Part shown: one piece after another, positions 1-5,930 of the stretch | How positions within the stretch are numbered: position 1 is the stretch's first letter | Layout of the letters: every line of letters starts with the position of its first letter | Source: JBBQXY01 sp038209195 | GTDB taxonomy: Bacteria; Chloroflexota; Ktedonobacteria; Ktedonobacterales; Ktedonobacteraceae | Direction of reading: 5' to 3' | Assembly: GCA_038209195.1 (NCBI GenBank) | Contig: JBBQXY010000147.1 | Location: 1 to 14,560, forward strand | Length of the DNA: 14,560 nucleotides | Notes under the pieces: generated by a model | Told to the model about the DNA's origin: nothing | What the model saw: only the letters and a program-made list of their open reading frames with translations | Database searches by the model: none | Position numbers and translations under genes: made by a program

Positions 1-112
1 TTTCCATTGGTAGGGATCCTCTCTGTTTTGGACTTTTTACTTACAGATGAGGATACCACCTTTTTGCTTGCTTGCCTACAACTTTTTCATACACCCCCTC
101 CTCTTCCTTCTC

Positions 113-141
113 TTGCGTTTCCGTATACAAACCGCTATACT
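113..141 (+). promoter_or_regulatory. Sigma70-type promoter for the proline-rich membrane protein
   Basis: TTGCGT at 113-118 and TATACT at 136-141 are separated by exactly 17 bp, a near-consensus housekeeping promoter. Transcription would begin around 148, about 40 nt before the ATG at 190. The promoter at 4733-4761 has the same layout and shares GCTATACTCT around its -10 box. Bases 1-112 show no recognisable gene. Confidence 0.65.
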
Positions 142-189
142 CTATGTTGAAATAGGGAAAACAGTGTCGACGTAAGGAGCAGAGAGCGT

Positions 190-1125
190 ATGCCGTCCTC
201 CGATCAGCAACCAGGAGATGAAATCAGGCTATCCACTACAGGGGAGCCCGCTGGGTCAGTAGGGTCTACAAAGCCCGAAGGGCCAGAGGCATTGGTCGAA
301 CCAGAAGCGTTCCAACCGCTCTACGAATTCCCGCCGGAGTCATTGAAAGCCACACCTGAAGCGACACCACTGACGCATGTTTTGCCGGAGAAGCAACCAA
401 CGTTTTCACCCGAAGCAATTCAACAGGGACTGGTCTATCCACCCCCTCCTTCTTATTATCAAAACTTGCCGCTTCAGACTGAACGCCCATCGTTACCGCA
501 ACCACCGCGAGGCAACCCGTCAATACCCGGTGGACTGCTCTCCTCTGCCCAACCACTACAGCAACCATCCCAGCAGCAAGGAGGGGTACAGTATCCTCCG
601 CCGGGGGTGCCACCCTATCCAGCGGGCATGCCTGTCTATGGACCACCATTTAAACAGCCACCACCCGCCAAAAAATCGCGTCGGTGGCTCTGGATTCTGC
701 TCTCTGTGTTGGGTGTTATTATCCTGGCTAGTTGCGGTCTCTGTGGTTGGGGAGCGTATACCCTGGTCAACTCGACATACCAGCAGGTATCTGGTGCCTT
801 GAATGTAGTAGATGATTTCTATTCTAATTTGCAGGCCGAAAACTACAGTGCCGCCTATAGTGACCTCGCGCCGCAAGGACAGATTATCGGCCTCACCCAA
901 AGTCAATTCACAACCCAGGCTAGTAAGCTCGATCAACAGTATGGGCCAGTAACATCTTTTGTGCCTGGACAGCCCTCGTTCAGCACCGATGCCACCTCGG
1001 GGCTGAATATATCACGTTTTACCTTCACGGTAGATATTAAACGCACACACCTCAGCTACACGGCACTATTGACCGTGAATAAAATCGGTGGCACCTGGAA
1101 AATCACCCAATATGATCACATTTAA
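190..1125 (+). CDS. Proline-rich single-pass membrane protein with extracytoplasmic domain
   Basis: This 311-residue protein is of unknown function. Residues 1-160 are low-complexity and rich in Pro, Gln and Ser, with a PPP/PPY-rich stretch at about 130-160. A basic patch (KKSRR, 161-165) comes before one strongly hydrophobic segment at about 166-193, so the positive-inside rule puts the proline-rich part in the cytoplasm and the C-terminal part outside. Residues 203-309 (starting near VVDDFYSNLQ, ending GTWKITQYDHI) have the alternating pattern of a small alpha+beta NTF2/DUF4878-like fold; this family assignment is tentative. The start is supported by GGAG at 176-179, 10 nt before the ATG, and by the promoter at 113-141. 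A hairpin follows the stop, so the gene is probably monocistronic. Proline-rich cytoplasmic tails often act as flexible protein-binding regions, but no partner can be named here. Confidence 0.85.
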   Translation: MPSSDQQPGDEIRLSTTGEPAGSVGSTKPEGPEALVEPEAFQPLYEFPPESLKATPEATPLTHVLPEKQPTFSPEAIQQGLVYPPPPSYYQNLPLQTERPSLPQPPRGNPSIPGGLLSSAQPLQQPSQQQGGVQYPPPGVPPYPAGMPVYGPPFKQPPPAKKSRRWLWILLSVLGVIILASCGLCGWGAYTLVNSTYQQVSGALNVVDDFYSNLQAENYSAAYSDLAPQGQIIGLTQSQFTTQASKLDQQYGPVTSFVPGQPSFSTDATSGLNISRFTFTVDIKRTHLSYTALLTVNKIGGTWKITQYDHI

Positions 1126-1146
1126 CGCGAGGAGAGCGCAAAGAAA

Positions 1147-1182
1147 ATTCCTATGGCACCTTGCTTGAGGTACCATAGGAAT
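1147..1182 (+). terminator. Hairpin after the proline-rich membrane protein gene
   Basis: Arms 1147-1161 and 1168-1182 form a 15-bp stem with one C/A mismatch and a 6-nt loop, starting 21 nt after the stop codon. The 3' flank is GCGGATTTTC, so only a short T run follows. On the minus strand the hairpin is followed by TTTTCTTT, so it may also end transcription of the minus-strand HTH gene that stops at 1277. Confidence 0.55.
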
Positions 1183-1276
1183 GCGGATTTTCAAGACTCT
1201 GCATCACCAGAGATACGTATATTTTTATAATGCCCATAGATAAGAATAGATAGAAAGCGAACAGAGTCCCTATAGA

Positions 1277-1498
1277 TTAATTAACAGCAACGCTCGTCTG
1301 CATATTGACCATCGTCATTTCACGTCCAACGCAGGCACGCAAGTCTTCCCGGTAGAAGCGCCACGTACTCCCCACTTTGTGACCCGTGAGTTGACCAGAC
1401 CACATGAGACGATACAGGGTGGAGCGACTCACCCGTAAATAGCCCATTGCCTCTTTGAACGTTAGAAGGACATCTTCCTGAATCATTTGAATTACCAT
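1277..1498 (-). CDS. Small excisionase-family helix-turn-helix DNA-binding protein
   Basis: This 73-residue protein is almost entirely one MerR-superfamily-type HTH (HTH_17/excisionase family). Residues 11-57 read LLTFKEAMGYLRVSRSTLYR, followed by LMWSGQLTGHKVGSTWRFYR and EDLRA. This is the familiar layout of a helix-turn-helix, then a wing with a GxxWRF-like strand, then a short helix. Such proteins act as excision directionality factors or as small transcription regulators; no integrase is nearby, so a regulator is more likely. The reading frame extends upstream to a GTG at 1540, but that codon has no ribosome site. GAGGGGAG lies about 10 nt before the ATG at 1498, so I chose that start. 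An inverted repeat at 1561-1576 could be its operator. Confidence 0.8.
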   Translation of the reverse strand: MVIQMIQEDVLLTFKEAMGYLRVSRSTLYRLMWSGQLTGHKVGSTWRFYREDLRACVGREMTMVNMQTSVAVN

Positions 1499-1560
1499 GC
1501 TTTGCTTTCTCCCCTCAAAGTAATTGCTATGAGTAAACACCGTTTATATAACGCCGATAA

Positions 1561-1576
1561 TGTAGCCGACGCTACA
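1561..1576. promoter_or_regulatory. Inverted repeat TGTAGC-N4-GCTACA, possible operator
   Basis: This is a perfect 6-bp inverted repeat with a 4-bp spacer, 62 bp upstream of the ATG of the small HTH gene. AT-rich stretches that could serve as -10 boxes (TACATTAT and TATATAAA on the minus strand) lie just downstream of it. It is a plausible autoregulatory site, but a 6-bp repeat can also occur by chance. Confidence 0.35.
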
Positions 1577-1723
1577 AATATGTGTCTCATTGCATACTAT
1601 AGTAACCAATTTTGATGCATGTTTACATTGAGATGCAGTTGTGATCTGGTTAATATTTCGGCAAAACAGGTTATGTATTCATTACCGTTTGTCTATCTTC
1701 TCGCCTGTCCGCCGTTTTGCCCC

Positions 1724-2731
1724 TTACCACTTGTTAGCCAACAACATGTTGAGCGCACTGATATCGCAGGAAACGGGGTAGATGGTCAAGCCAGTGAGCT
1801 CGTGCAGGGTGTGGATGAGCGCACTGTTCGTCGGATCAACCATGGCCACAGTAAGGCAGTGATGGTCGCGACCAACAGGGGCACAGCGCAGTTCATTCGC
1901 GACCTGGTAGGGAATAAGTTGTTTCAGGCGGGACGGAAGTTGAACAGGAAGGTTCATGTAGGGAACATTGGAATGTACCTTACCAGGGCGCGCAGCAGTT
2001 TGGACCAAATCCTGCGTGTCCTGGAACTGCGAAGATGCGGCAACAGCTTCCTCTTCGCTATTGTGCTGATTGAGGCTCCACAATTGGGTCGTGATGGCAG
2101 GGCGCAGTGTGAAGCGACGAGCAGTGAGACTGACACGATGCAAGAGATGTTCTAGCGAGGGACCAGCCTCTGGGAATGAGCCAACACCCATGACAATATC
2201 GGTCTCGCGTTTCAGAGGAGGAATAACGGTTTCCGCTTGTAACAGACTGATATTGCGATAAACACGCTCCAGGATATCGAAGATACCTTGCGCATCAACA
2301 TCAGGAAAGATAATGGCCGCGCCCACCCCTTTATGTAGTAAAATCTGGTCGCCTTCGCGGATAGTGCGGCGCATGTTGACGAGAACTTGCTCTAAAAAAC
2401 TGGCTGGCGCGTGATAGCGCAAGCGCTTATGCAGAATGGCGGCCTGAGGAGCGATATGAATGTGCTCCAGTTGCGAGACGTGAAGGAGTAAGATACTCAA
2501 GGCGGTAGAGCGCGGAAAAAAGTTGCTCAATTGCATACGAATGCTGCTATTCAGTTCGGACGTTGCAGGCGTAATCTTGTCACAGTCCATCTCCTCATCG
2601 TTTTGTTCGTATAATAGGCTGGCCTGTACTAAAGAGAGAGGTTGGCAGCGACAGCGTTCCGCGGTCGGGTGTTCACGTAAGACCACCGTCGGTGCTGACT
2701 GCATGTTAGTTTCTTTTCGTTTGTAGTTCAT
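1724..2731 (-). CDS. Degenerate GGDEF-like region fused to a GspE/MshEN N-terminal-type domain
   Basis: 335 residues. The C-terminal part (about 258-335) matches the T2SS-E/MshEN N-terminal family: LPSRLKQLIPYQVANE, then LTVAMVDPTNS (293-303), then ELTGLTIYPV. That domain normally sits in front of GspE/PilB-type secretion or pilus ATPases, and in MshE and relatives it takes part in c-di-GMP binding. No Walker motifs or ATPase domain follow; the protein simply ends. Residues about 76-208 have the spacing of a GGDEF domain (ALSILLLHVSQLEHI, then RRTIREGD, then a closing MGVGSFPEAGPSLEHLLHR), but the signature is HKGVGAAIIFPD (133-144) instead of GGDEF, so cyclase activity is not expected. The first 70 residues are unrecognised. 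The ATG at 2731 has only a weak CAGG upstream; an ATG at 2704 is an alternative. A sensory or adaptor protein is likely, and the GGDEF reading is an inference from pattern. Confidence 0.7.
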   Translation of the reverse strand: MNYKRKETNMQSAPTVVLREHPTAERCRCQPLSLVQASLLYEQNDEEMDCDKITPATSELNSSIRMQLSNFFPRSTALSILLLHVSQLEHIHIAPQAAILHKRLRYHAPASFLEQVLVNMRRTIREGDQILLHKGVGAAIIFPDVDAQGIFDILERVYRNISLLQAETVIPPLKRETDIVMGVGSFPEAGPSLEHLLHRVSLTARRFTLRPAITTQLWSLNQHNSEEEAVAASSQFQDTQDLVQTAARPGKVHSNVPYMNLPVQLPSRLKQLIPYQVANELRCAPVGRDHHCLTVAMVDPTNSALIHTLHELTGLTIYPVSCDISALNMLLANKW

Positions 2732-2761
2732 TATTTTTTGCCTGCAACAGTATTTTTACCG

Positions 2762-2767
2762 ATTATA
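2762..2767 (-). promoter_or_regulatory. TATAAT -10 box for the GGDEF-like/MshEN gene
   Basis: A perfect TATAAT on the minus strand lies about 30 bp before the ATG at 2731. At 17-bp spacing the -35 position reads TCTTTT, which is poor. A good -10 box with no -35 box is typical of activator-dependent promoters. Confidence 0.5.
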
Positions 2768-2799
2768 CCTTTGTGCAGATGGGGAAAAGATGAAAAATG

Positions 2800-2836
2800 T
2801 GTTACGTTATGGTTAAGAAGAGGTAATCTTGGTTAA
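2800..2836. promoter_or_regulatory. Phased GGTTAA-like direct repeats, possible response-regulator binding site
   Basis: On the plus strand GGTTAA occurs at 2811-2816 and 2831-2836, GGTAA at 2822-2826 and a weaker TGTTAC at 2800-2805. All have the same orientation and repeat every 9-11 bp, about one helical turn. Direct repeats of this spacing are the usual target layout for OmpR/PhoB-family dimers. The centre lies roughly 45-80 bp upstream of the start predicted from the -10 box at 2762-2767, a normal activator position. Confidence 0.45.
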
Positions 2837-2850
2837 GATGATATAGGGGT

Positions 2851-2908
2851 GTCCATATAATTGAAGAGTGCAGAGATTTAAATCTCTGCACTCTTCAATT
2901 ATATGGAC
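2851..2908. repeat. Perfect 58-bp palindrome
   Basis: Bases 2851-2879 and 2880-2908 are exact reverse complements with no spacer; the centre is AGATTT|AAATCT. It starts 25 nt beyond the stop codon of the response regulator (minus strand) and lies upstream of the GGDEF-like gene, so the likely role is a terminator hairpin between them. There is no T run after it on either strand. Perfect spacer-free palindromes of this length can extrude as cruciforms and tend to be unstable, which makes its intact state notable. Confidence 0.9.
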
Positions 2909-2933
2909 GATTACCAAGCGGTCGGCCTGGAAT

Positions 2934-3632
2934 TTATGATTCGATGGAAACCGGGGCCGTGAAGGTGTAGCCAACGCCGGGAACAGTCATAATATATTGT
3001 GGCGTGTTGGGGTCGGGCTCCACTTTCTGGCGCAGGTGGCGAATATGGGTCTTCACCAGACCAGAGTCTCCGGCTTCGTCATAGCCCCAAACTCGCTCAA
3101 TAATCATATCCGTGGTCAAGACCTGACCCGTGTTCGTGATGAGCAAGTGAAGCAAGCGGCTCTCGGTTGGGGTCAAACGCACTTTGACGCCATCACGTGT
3201 AACCTCGTGGCGCATCGCGTCTAACGTGATCGGGCCTACAGTCACAGACGACGAATTGGAGGCACCTCGTGTACTGGATGAACGACGTAAGATAGCTTTA
3301 ATGCGTGCCAGCAGTTGCCGTGGGCTAAATGGTTTTCGCAAATAATCGTCAGCTCCCATCTCCAACCCACGCACCTCATCATCTTCACGATCATGTGCGG
3401 TCAGAATCAAAACCATTGAATTGGTTTCACTTCGCATTTGGCGACATACTTCAAAGCCATCAAGCTTGGGCATCTGGACATCGAGAATGACGAGGTCGGG
3501 CAACGTTTCACGCCAGCGTTTGATCGCCTGCTCCCCGTCAAATGCACGTACGACATCATACCCATGCCCTTTAAGCCAATAGCTTAGCATATCTACCATG
3601 TCGCGGTCATCGTCCGCCACCATGATTTTCAC
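2934..3632 (-). CDS. Orphan OmpR/PhoB-family response regulator
   Basis: 232 residues from the chosen start. The receiver domain (about 1-117) has the acidic pocket VADDD, the phospho-acceptor D51 in LVILDVQMP, the switch T78 in LILTAHD and the lysine K100 in YLRKPFSP. A Ser-rich linker leads to a winged-helix domain (about 132-228; LTPTESRLLHLLITN, VKTHIRHLRQKVE, ending VPGVGYTF). All key residues are present, so it should be a phosphorylation-controlled transcription factor. The frame extends 18 nt further upstream to a TTG, but AGGAGG lies 7 nt before the GTG at 3632, and that start gives the classic opening MKIMVADDD. No histidine kinase gene is adjacent, so its partner is encoded elsewhere. 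The phased repeats just beyond its 3' end are a candidate target. Confidence 0.95.
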   Translation of the reverse strand: MKIMVADDDRDMVDMLSYWLKGHGYDVVRAFDGEQAIKRWRETLPDLVILDVQMPKLDGFEVCRQMRSETNSMVLILTAHDREDDEVRGLEMGADDYLRKPFSPRQLLARIKAILRRSSSTRGASNSSSVTVGPITLDAMRHEVTRDGVKVRLTPTESRLLHLLITNTGQVLTTDMIIERVWGYDEAGDSGLVKTHIRHLRQKVEPDPNTPQYIMTVPGVGYTFTAPVSIES

Positions 3633-3951
3633 TTGTATTCCTCCTACCAACCTGCATTACAATCGGCTCTCCTTCTCAATACGCCATACAACTGATCTAA
3701 AAGAAGGAGAATTGTGGGGACCATCCCACCCCTAAGAAATTCGTAATAATCCATCACGCTTAGAAAGAAGAAGTGTTACATTTCAGTTCCTCGATAAGGT
3801 ATCGGCCCTAGAATATCAGATTATGCTTTCATTGCTAGTAACGCGACGGATGAAAGGCAGTAACATTATGACACAATTTGGGCTATTCTGCACTATGGAA
3901 TATTACCCTGTAGTACTTCCAACTCCAGCCTCTTCATAGGAGGTTTTACGC

Positions 3952-3999
3952 TTGTTACCGCACAGCTTCTCATGCTCCTTTACCTCTTATTATACGTGA
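3952..3999 (+). other. Possible 15-codon leader ORF behind a consensus Shine-Dalgarno
   Basis: AGGAGG at 3938-3943 is followed 8 nt later by a TTG at 3952, which opens a 15-codon ORF ending in TGA at 3997-3999. An overlapping frame gives ATG 3972 to TAA 4040, a 22-residue hydrophobic peptide beginning MLLYLLLYVMAACF. A perfect ribosome site in non-coding DNA is suggestive, but either peptide could be accidental. Confidence 0.2.
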
Positions 4000-4186
4000 T
4001 GGCAGCTTGCTTTTTGTCACCAAAGCGGCCCGATTCGTAACACTCTACCGAATTTAGCAATTTTGAACACGCGCTCAGCAAATTTCTCATGATTCAGCAA
4101 CGAAATCTATCTACTATCTTCTTTACTATCGGCATGCCGCGCCCTTTCCTAGAGGGGAAGGTGCACCAAAGTTGAGAAGTATGGTC

Positions 4187-4192
4187 TATAAT
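4187..4192 (+). promoter_or_regulatory. TATAAT -10 box for cdd
   Basis: A perfect -10 hexamer lies 46 bp before the cdd ATG, giving a leader of about 40 nt. A TTGAGA at 4172-4177 is only 9 bp upstream, too close to be its -35 box, and no good -35 box is present at 16-18 bp. Confidence 0.4.
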
Positions 4193-4238
4193 AAGGTGGA
4201 AATGGATTGCCACCTTTTACCATGATGAGGAGCGTAAA

Positions 4239-4625
4239 ATGTCACGCGAAGAATTATTAACATTGGCACGCGCAGCAGCTTTGCGAGCGCATTGCCCCTA
4301 TTCACATTTCAGAGTTGGAGCGGCCCTCATTGCCGGAGGGAAGCTCTATACCGGCGTGAACATAGAGATTTCGAGCTATGGGCTGGCTTTGTGTGCTGAA
4401 CGTTCAGCATTGGCAGCAGCCATTTCCGCCAGTGCAGGGCCGATTACGCAGGTGGCAGTGGCCTGCATTGATGCGCCTGCCGATGCTCCCCTTGCCGCAC
4501 GTACTCCTTGCGGTGCCTGCCGTCAATGGTTGGCTGATTTGGCCCCCAATGCCACCATTTATATTGACGGTGCCGCACAAGACTTCACGATTGCCGACTT
4601 ATTGCCCTACGCCTTCGCTTTATAA
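4239..4625 (+). CDS. cdd: Cytidine deaminase
   Basis: Cytosolic zinc enzyme of pyrimidine salvage that deaminates cytidine and deoxycytidine to uridine and deoxyuridine. At 128 residues it has the length of the small homotetrameric class. The substrate and zinc motifs are intact: PYSHFRVGAAL (20-30), TGVNIEISSYGLALCAERSA (38-57) with zinc ligand C52 and proton-shuttle E54, and TPCGACRQ (89-96) with zinc ligands C91 and C94. Three cysteine ligands (CAE, not HAE) are typical of the tetrameric form. The ATG is preceded by GAGGAG at 4227-4232, 6 nt away. The gene stands alone; the usual neighbours deoA, pdp and era are absent from this window. Confidence 0.97.
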   Translation: MSREELLTLARAAALRAHCPYSHFRVGAALIAGGKLYTGVNIEISSYGLALCAERSALAAAISASAGPITQVAVACIDAPADAPLAARTPCGACRQWLADLAPNATIYIDGAAQDFTIADLLPYAFAL

Positions 4626-4732
4626 GCAGAGTATTAACAGATCCCTGGCTTTGTCAGCAGGGCTTCTTCTCACAAATAGCACAAAGCAAGCGCACCCTGT
4701 CTATACCCTAGTCGAACCATTTCACCCCTTGC

Positions 4733-4761
4733 TTGCTTACTCCACAAAAATATGCTATACT
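4733..4761 (+). promoter_or_regulatory. Orphan sigma70-type promoter with no gene downstream
   Basis: TTGCTT at 4733-4738 and TATACT at 4756-4761 have 17-bp spacing, with an A-rich spacer. The layout matches the promoter at 113-141. The predicted transcript would start around 4768, run through the nested repeat, and continue antisense into the 3' end of the cyclase gene. Confidence 0.55.
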
Positions 4762-4845
4762 CTTCCTAAGGCATCGCAAGGCCCCCTTGTTTGAACCCGT
4801 CGCACCCGCCGAGGTCTCTCTCCATCATTCCCTGTCCGTTGAACT

Positions 4846-4970
4846 CCAAAAAAGAAAGGTCCCAAATGTCCCGAAGTCTCAAATGTCCTCACCATCACAA
4901 GTTCTCATCTCAGCCCCAAAAAAGAAAGGTCTCAAATGTCCCGAAGTCTCAAATGTCCTCACCATCACAA
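4846..4970. repeat. Nested direct repeat: two 55-bp copies, each with two 13-bp subrepeats
   Basis: Copies 4846-4900 and 4916-4970 differ at one base (C4862 versus T4932) and are separated by 15 bp. Each begins with CCAAAAAAGAAAGG and contains GTCYCAAATGTCC twice at a 17-bp period (4859-4871, 4876-4888, 4929-4941, 4946-4958). The near identity implies a recent duplication or gene conversion. With two copies and no dyad in the unit, it is not a CRISPR array. Confidence 0.9.
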
Positions 4971-5049
4971 AGTCCCAAGCAGGAGCACCCTGTCTGGGGG
5001 ACAGGTAATACAGGTAATAATCGGCCCCTACGCTTGCTTGCTACATTCT

Positions 5050-5856
5050 TTACCGGCCTACAAATGCGACCAAGCGGCAGAAGGCGGCCTCGCCCCCATT
5101 GAATTTCCAGGGGAAGCAGCCAATCCAGACACGCTGGTTGAGCACTTCGTCGATCATACCACCGGCGTTTTCGACGTGGAAGACACCGTGGGGGAACATA
5201 TCGTAGTGCATCAGTTGCAGATCGTCGTCAGGCCAGATTTCCTCCAGCGGCTGCCCCAGTTTCTGGGCGCATTTGGCAGCCAGATCGGGGCGTACCTTGC
5301 GAATGACAGTGTTCATAGGGTGATCCATGGAGCCAGCATCGATGGCGAACCAGGAGATTTTGCGCTCCAGCACCCAGTCTACGAATTCGCGGGTTGGGCC
5401 AGGGTGCTTGATAAAATAACGCGTCTCGTCCGGCTCTGACTCGCCATACCAGTTGCTAGGATAATACTTGTGGTAGCCCGTATGCACGACAACGATATCA
5501 CCAGGCTGGATACGCAAGCCCGTCTTGCGCTCCCATTCCTCGAAGTGGGCCGAGGTATAGACCTCGTAATCGCCAATGCCCAGACCTTCGAGATCAACTA
5601 CCACGCCTGGACCGACCAGCTTATCCAGCGGGATGCTACCTATATCCTGGCCATTGGTGATAAAGTGCAAGGGAGCGTCCAAATGTGTGCCTACATGCAA
5701 GGTAGAGGCGATGTGCTGCCCACCCACCTTATCAAAGGCCACCCGTTTAATCCACTTGATGGTCGGGCCATCATAGGTGGCAAAACCTGGGGTGTGGATA
5801 TCCCAGTTCTGCGAAAGGTCAACGACGCGCATATTACTCAGGTCAATTGGTTGCAT
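5050..5856 (-). CDS. Cyclase-family metal-dependent hydrolase
   Basis: 268 residues, the usual size of the cyclase/kynurenine-formamidase-like family. The metal-binding signature HxGTHxDxPxH is complete: HVGTHLDAPLHF at 54-65, with H54, H58, D60 and H64. Further family landmarks are PGDIVVVHTG (118-127), AIDAGSMDHP (171-180) and FHVENAGG (226-233). Members hydrolyse amides or cyclic substrates such as N-formylkynurenine or isatin; the sequence alone does not settle the substrate, and no tryptophan-catabolism gene is nearby. It is a cytosolic protein with no signal peptide. AGAAGGAG lies about 10 nt before the ATG. The stop of the MFS/spermidine-synthase-like gene is 74 nt upstream on the same strand, so co-transcription is possible. 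Confidence 0.92.
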   Translation of the reverse strand: MQPIDLSNMRVVDLSQNWDIHTPGFATYDGPTIKWIKRVAFDKVGGQHIASTLHVGTHLDAPLHFITNGQDIGSIPLDKLVGPGVVVDLEGLGIGDYEVYTSAHFEEWERKTGLRIQPGDIVVVHTGYHKYYPSNWYGESEPDETRYFIKHPGPTREFVDWVLERKISWFAIDAGSMDHPMNTVIRKVRPDLAAKCAQKLGQPLEEIWPDDDLQLMHYDMFPHGVFHVENAGGMIDEVLNQRVWIGCFPWKFNGGEAAFCRLVAFVGR

Positions 5857-5930
5857 AACACTGTACTCCTTCTATTCTGAACGGTAGGAATGGTCACAAA
5901 GGTCACTAACTGAACGCTACAACATGAACC

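Larger units (their letters stand above)
3633..4238. other. 606-nt intergenic region between response regulator and cdd
   Basis: This is the shared upstream region of two divergent genes and has no long ORF I trust. Visible items are: a 9-bp inverted repeat TCTCCTTCT/AGAAGGAGA (3668-3676 and 3702-3710) with a 25-nt loop; a small hairpin CGATA-AGG-TATCG at 3792-3804; a consensus AGGAGG at 3938-3943 with a short ORF after it; and a TATAAT at 4187-4192 before cdd. No repeat or RNA family was recognised. Confidence 0.6.
4626..5049. other. 424-nt intergenic region with orphan promoter and nested repeats
   Basis: This lies between the convergent 3' ends of cdd and the cyclase gene. It holds a strong plus-strand promoter (4733-4761), a 55-bp direct repeat (4846-4970), an 11-bp repeat GCACCCTGTCT at 4692-4702 and 4985-4995, a hairpin CCTGTC-TGGGG-GACAGG at 4989-5005, and a tandem ACAGGTAAT pair at 5001-5018. 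The plus-strand ORFs here have no plausible ribosome site or protein-like composition, and their sequences derive from the repeats. I regard the region as non-coding. Confidence 0.6.

Noticed and set aside
1277..1498. Phage or integron excisionase
   Set aside because: The fold fits, but no integrase, attachment site or phage gene is present, so a mobile-element role is not supported.
1619..2155. 178-codon plus-strand ORF
   Set aside because: It lies antisense to the MshEN-type gene, has no ribosome site or recognisable domain, and is explained by codon bias of the real gene.
4846..4970. CRISPR-like repeat-spacer array
   Set aside because: Only two 55-bp copies, no dyad in the repeat, internal subrepeats, and no cas genes.
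4733..5439. Overlapping plus-strand ORFs of 91-167 codons
   Set aside because: Their sequences come from the direct repeat and the antisense of the cyclase gene, and they lack ribosome sites.
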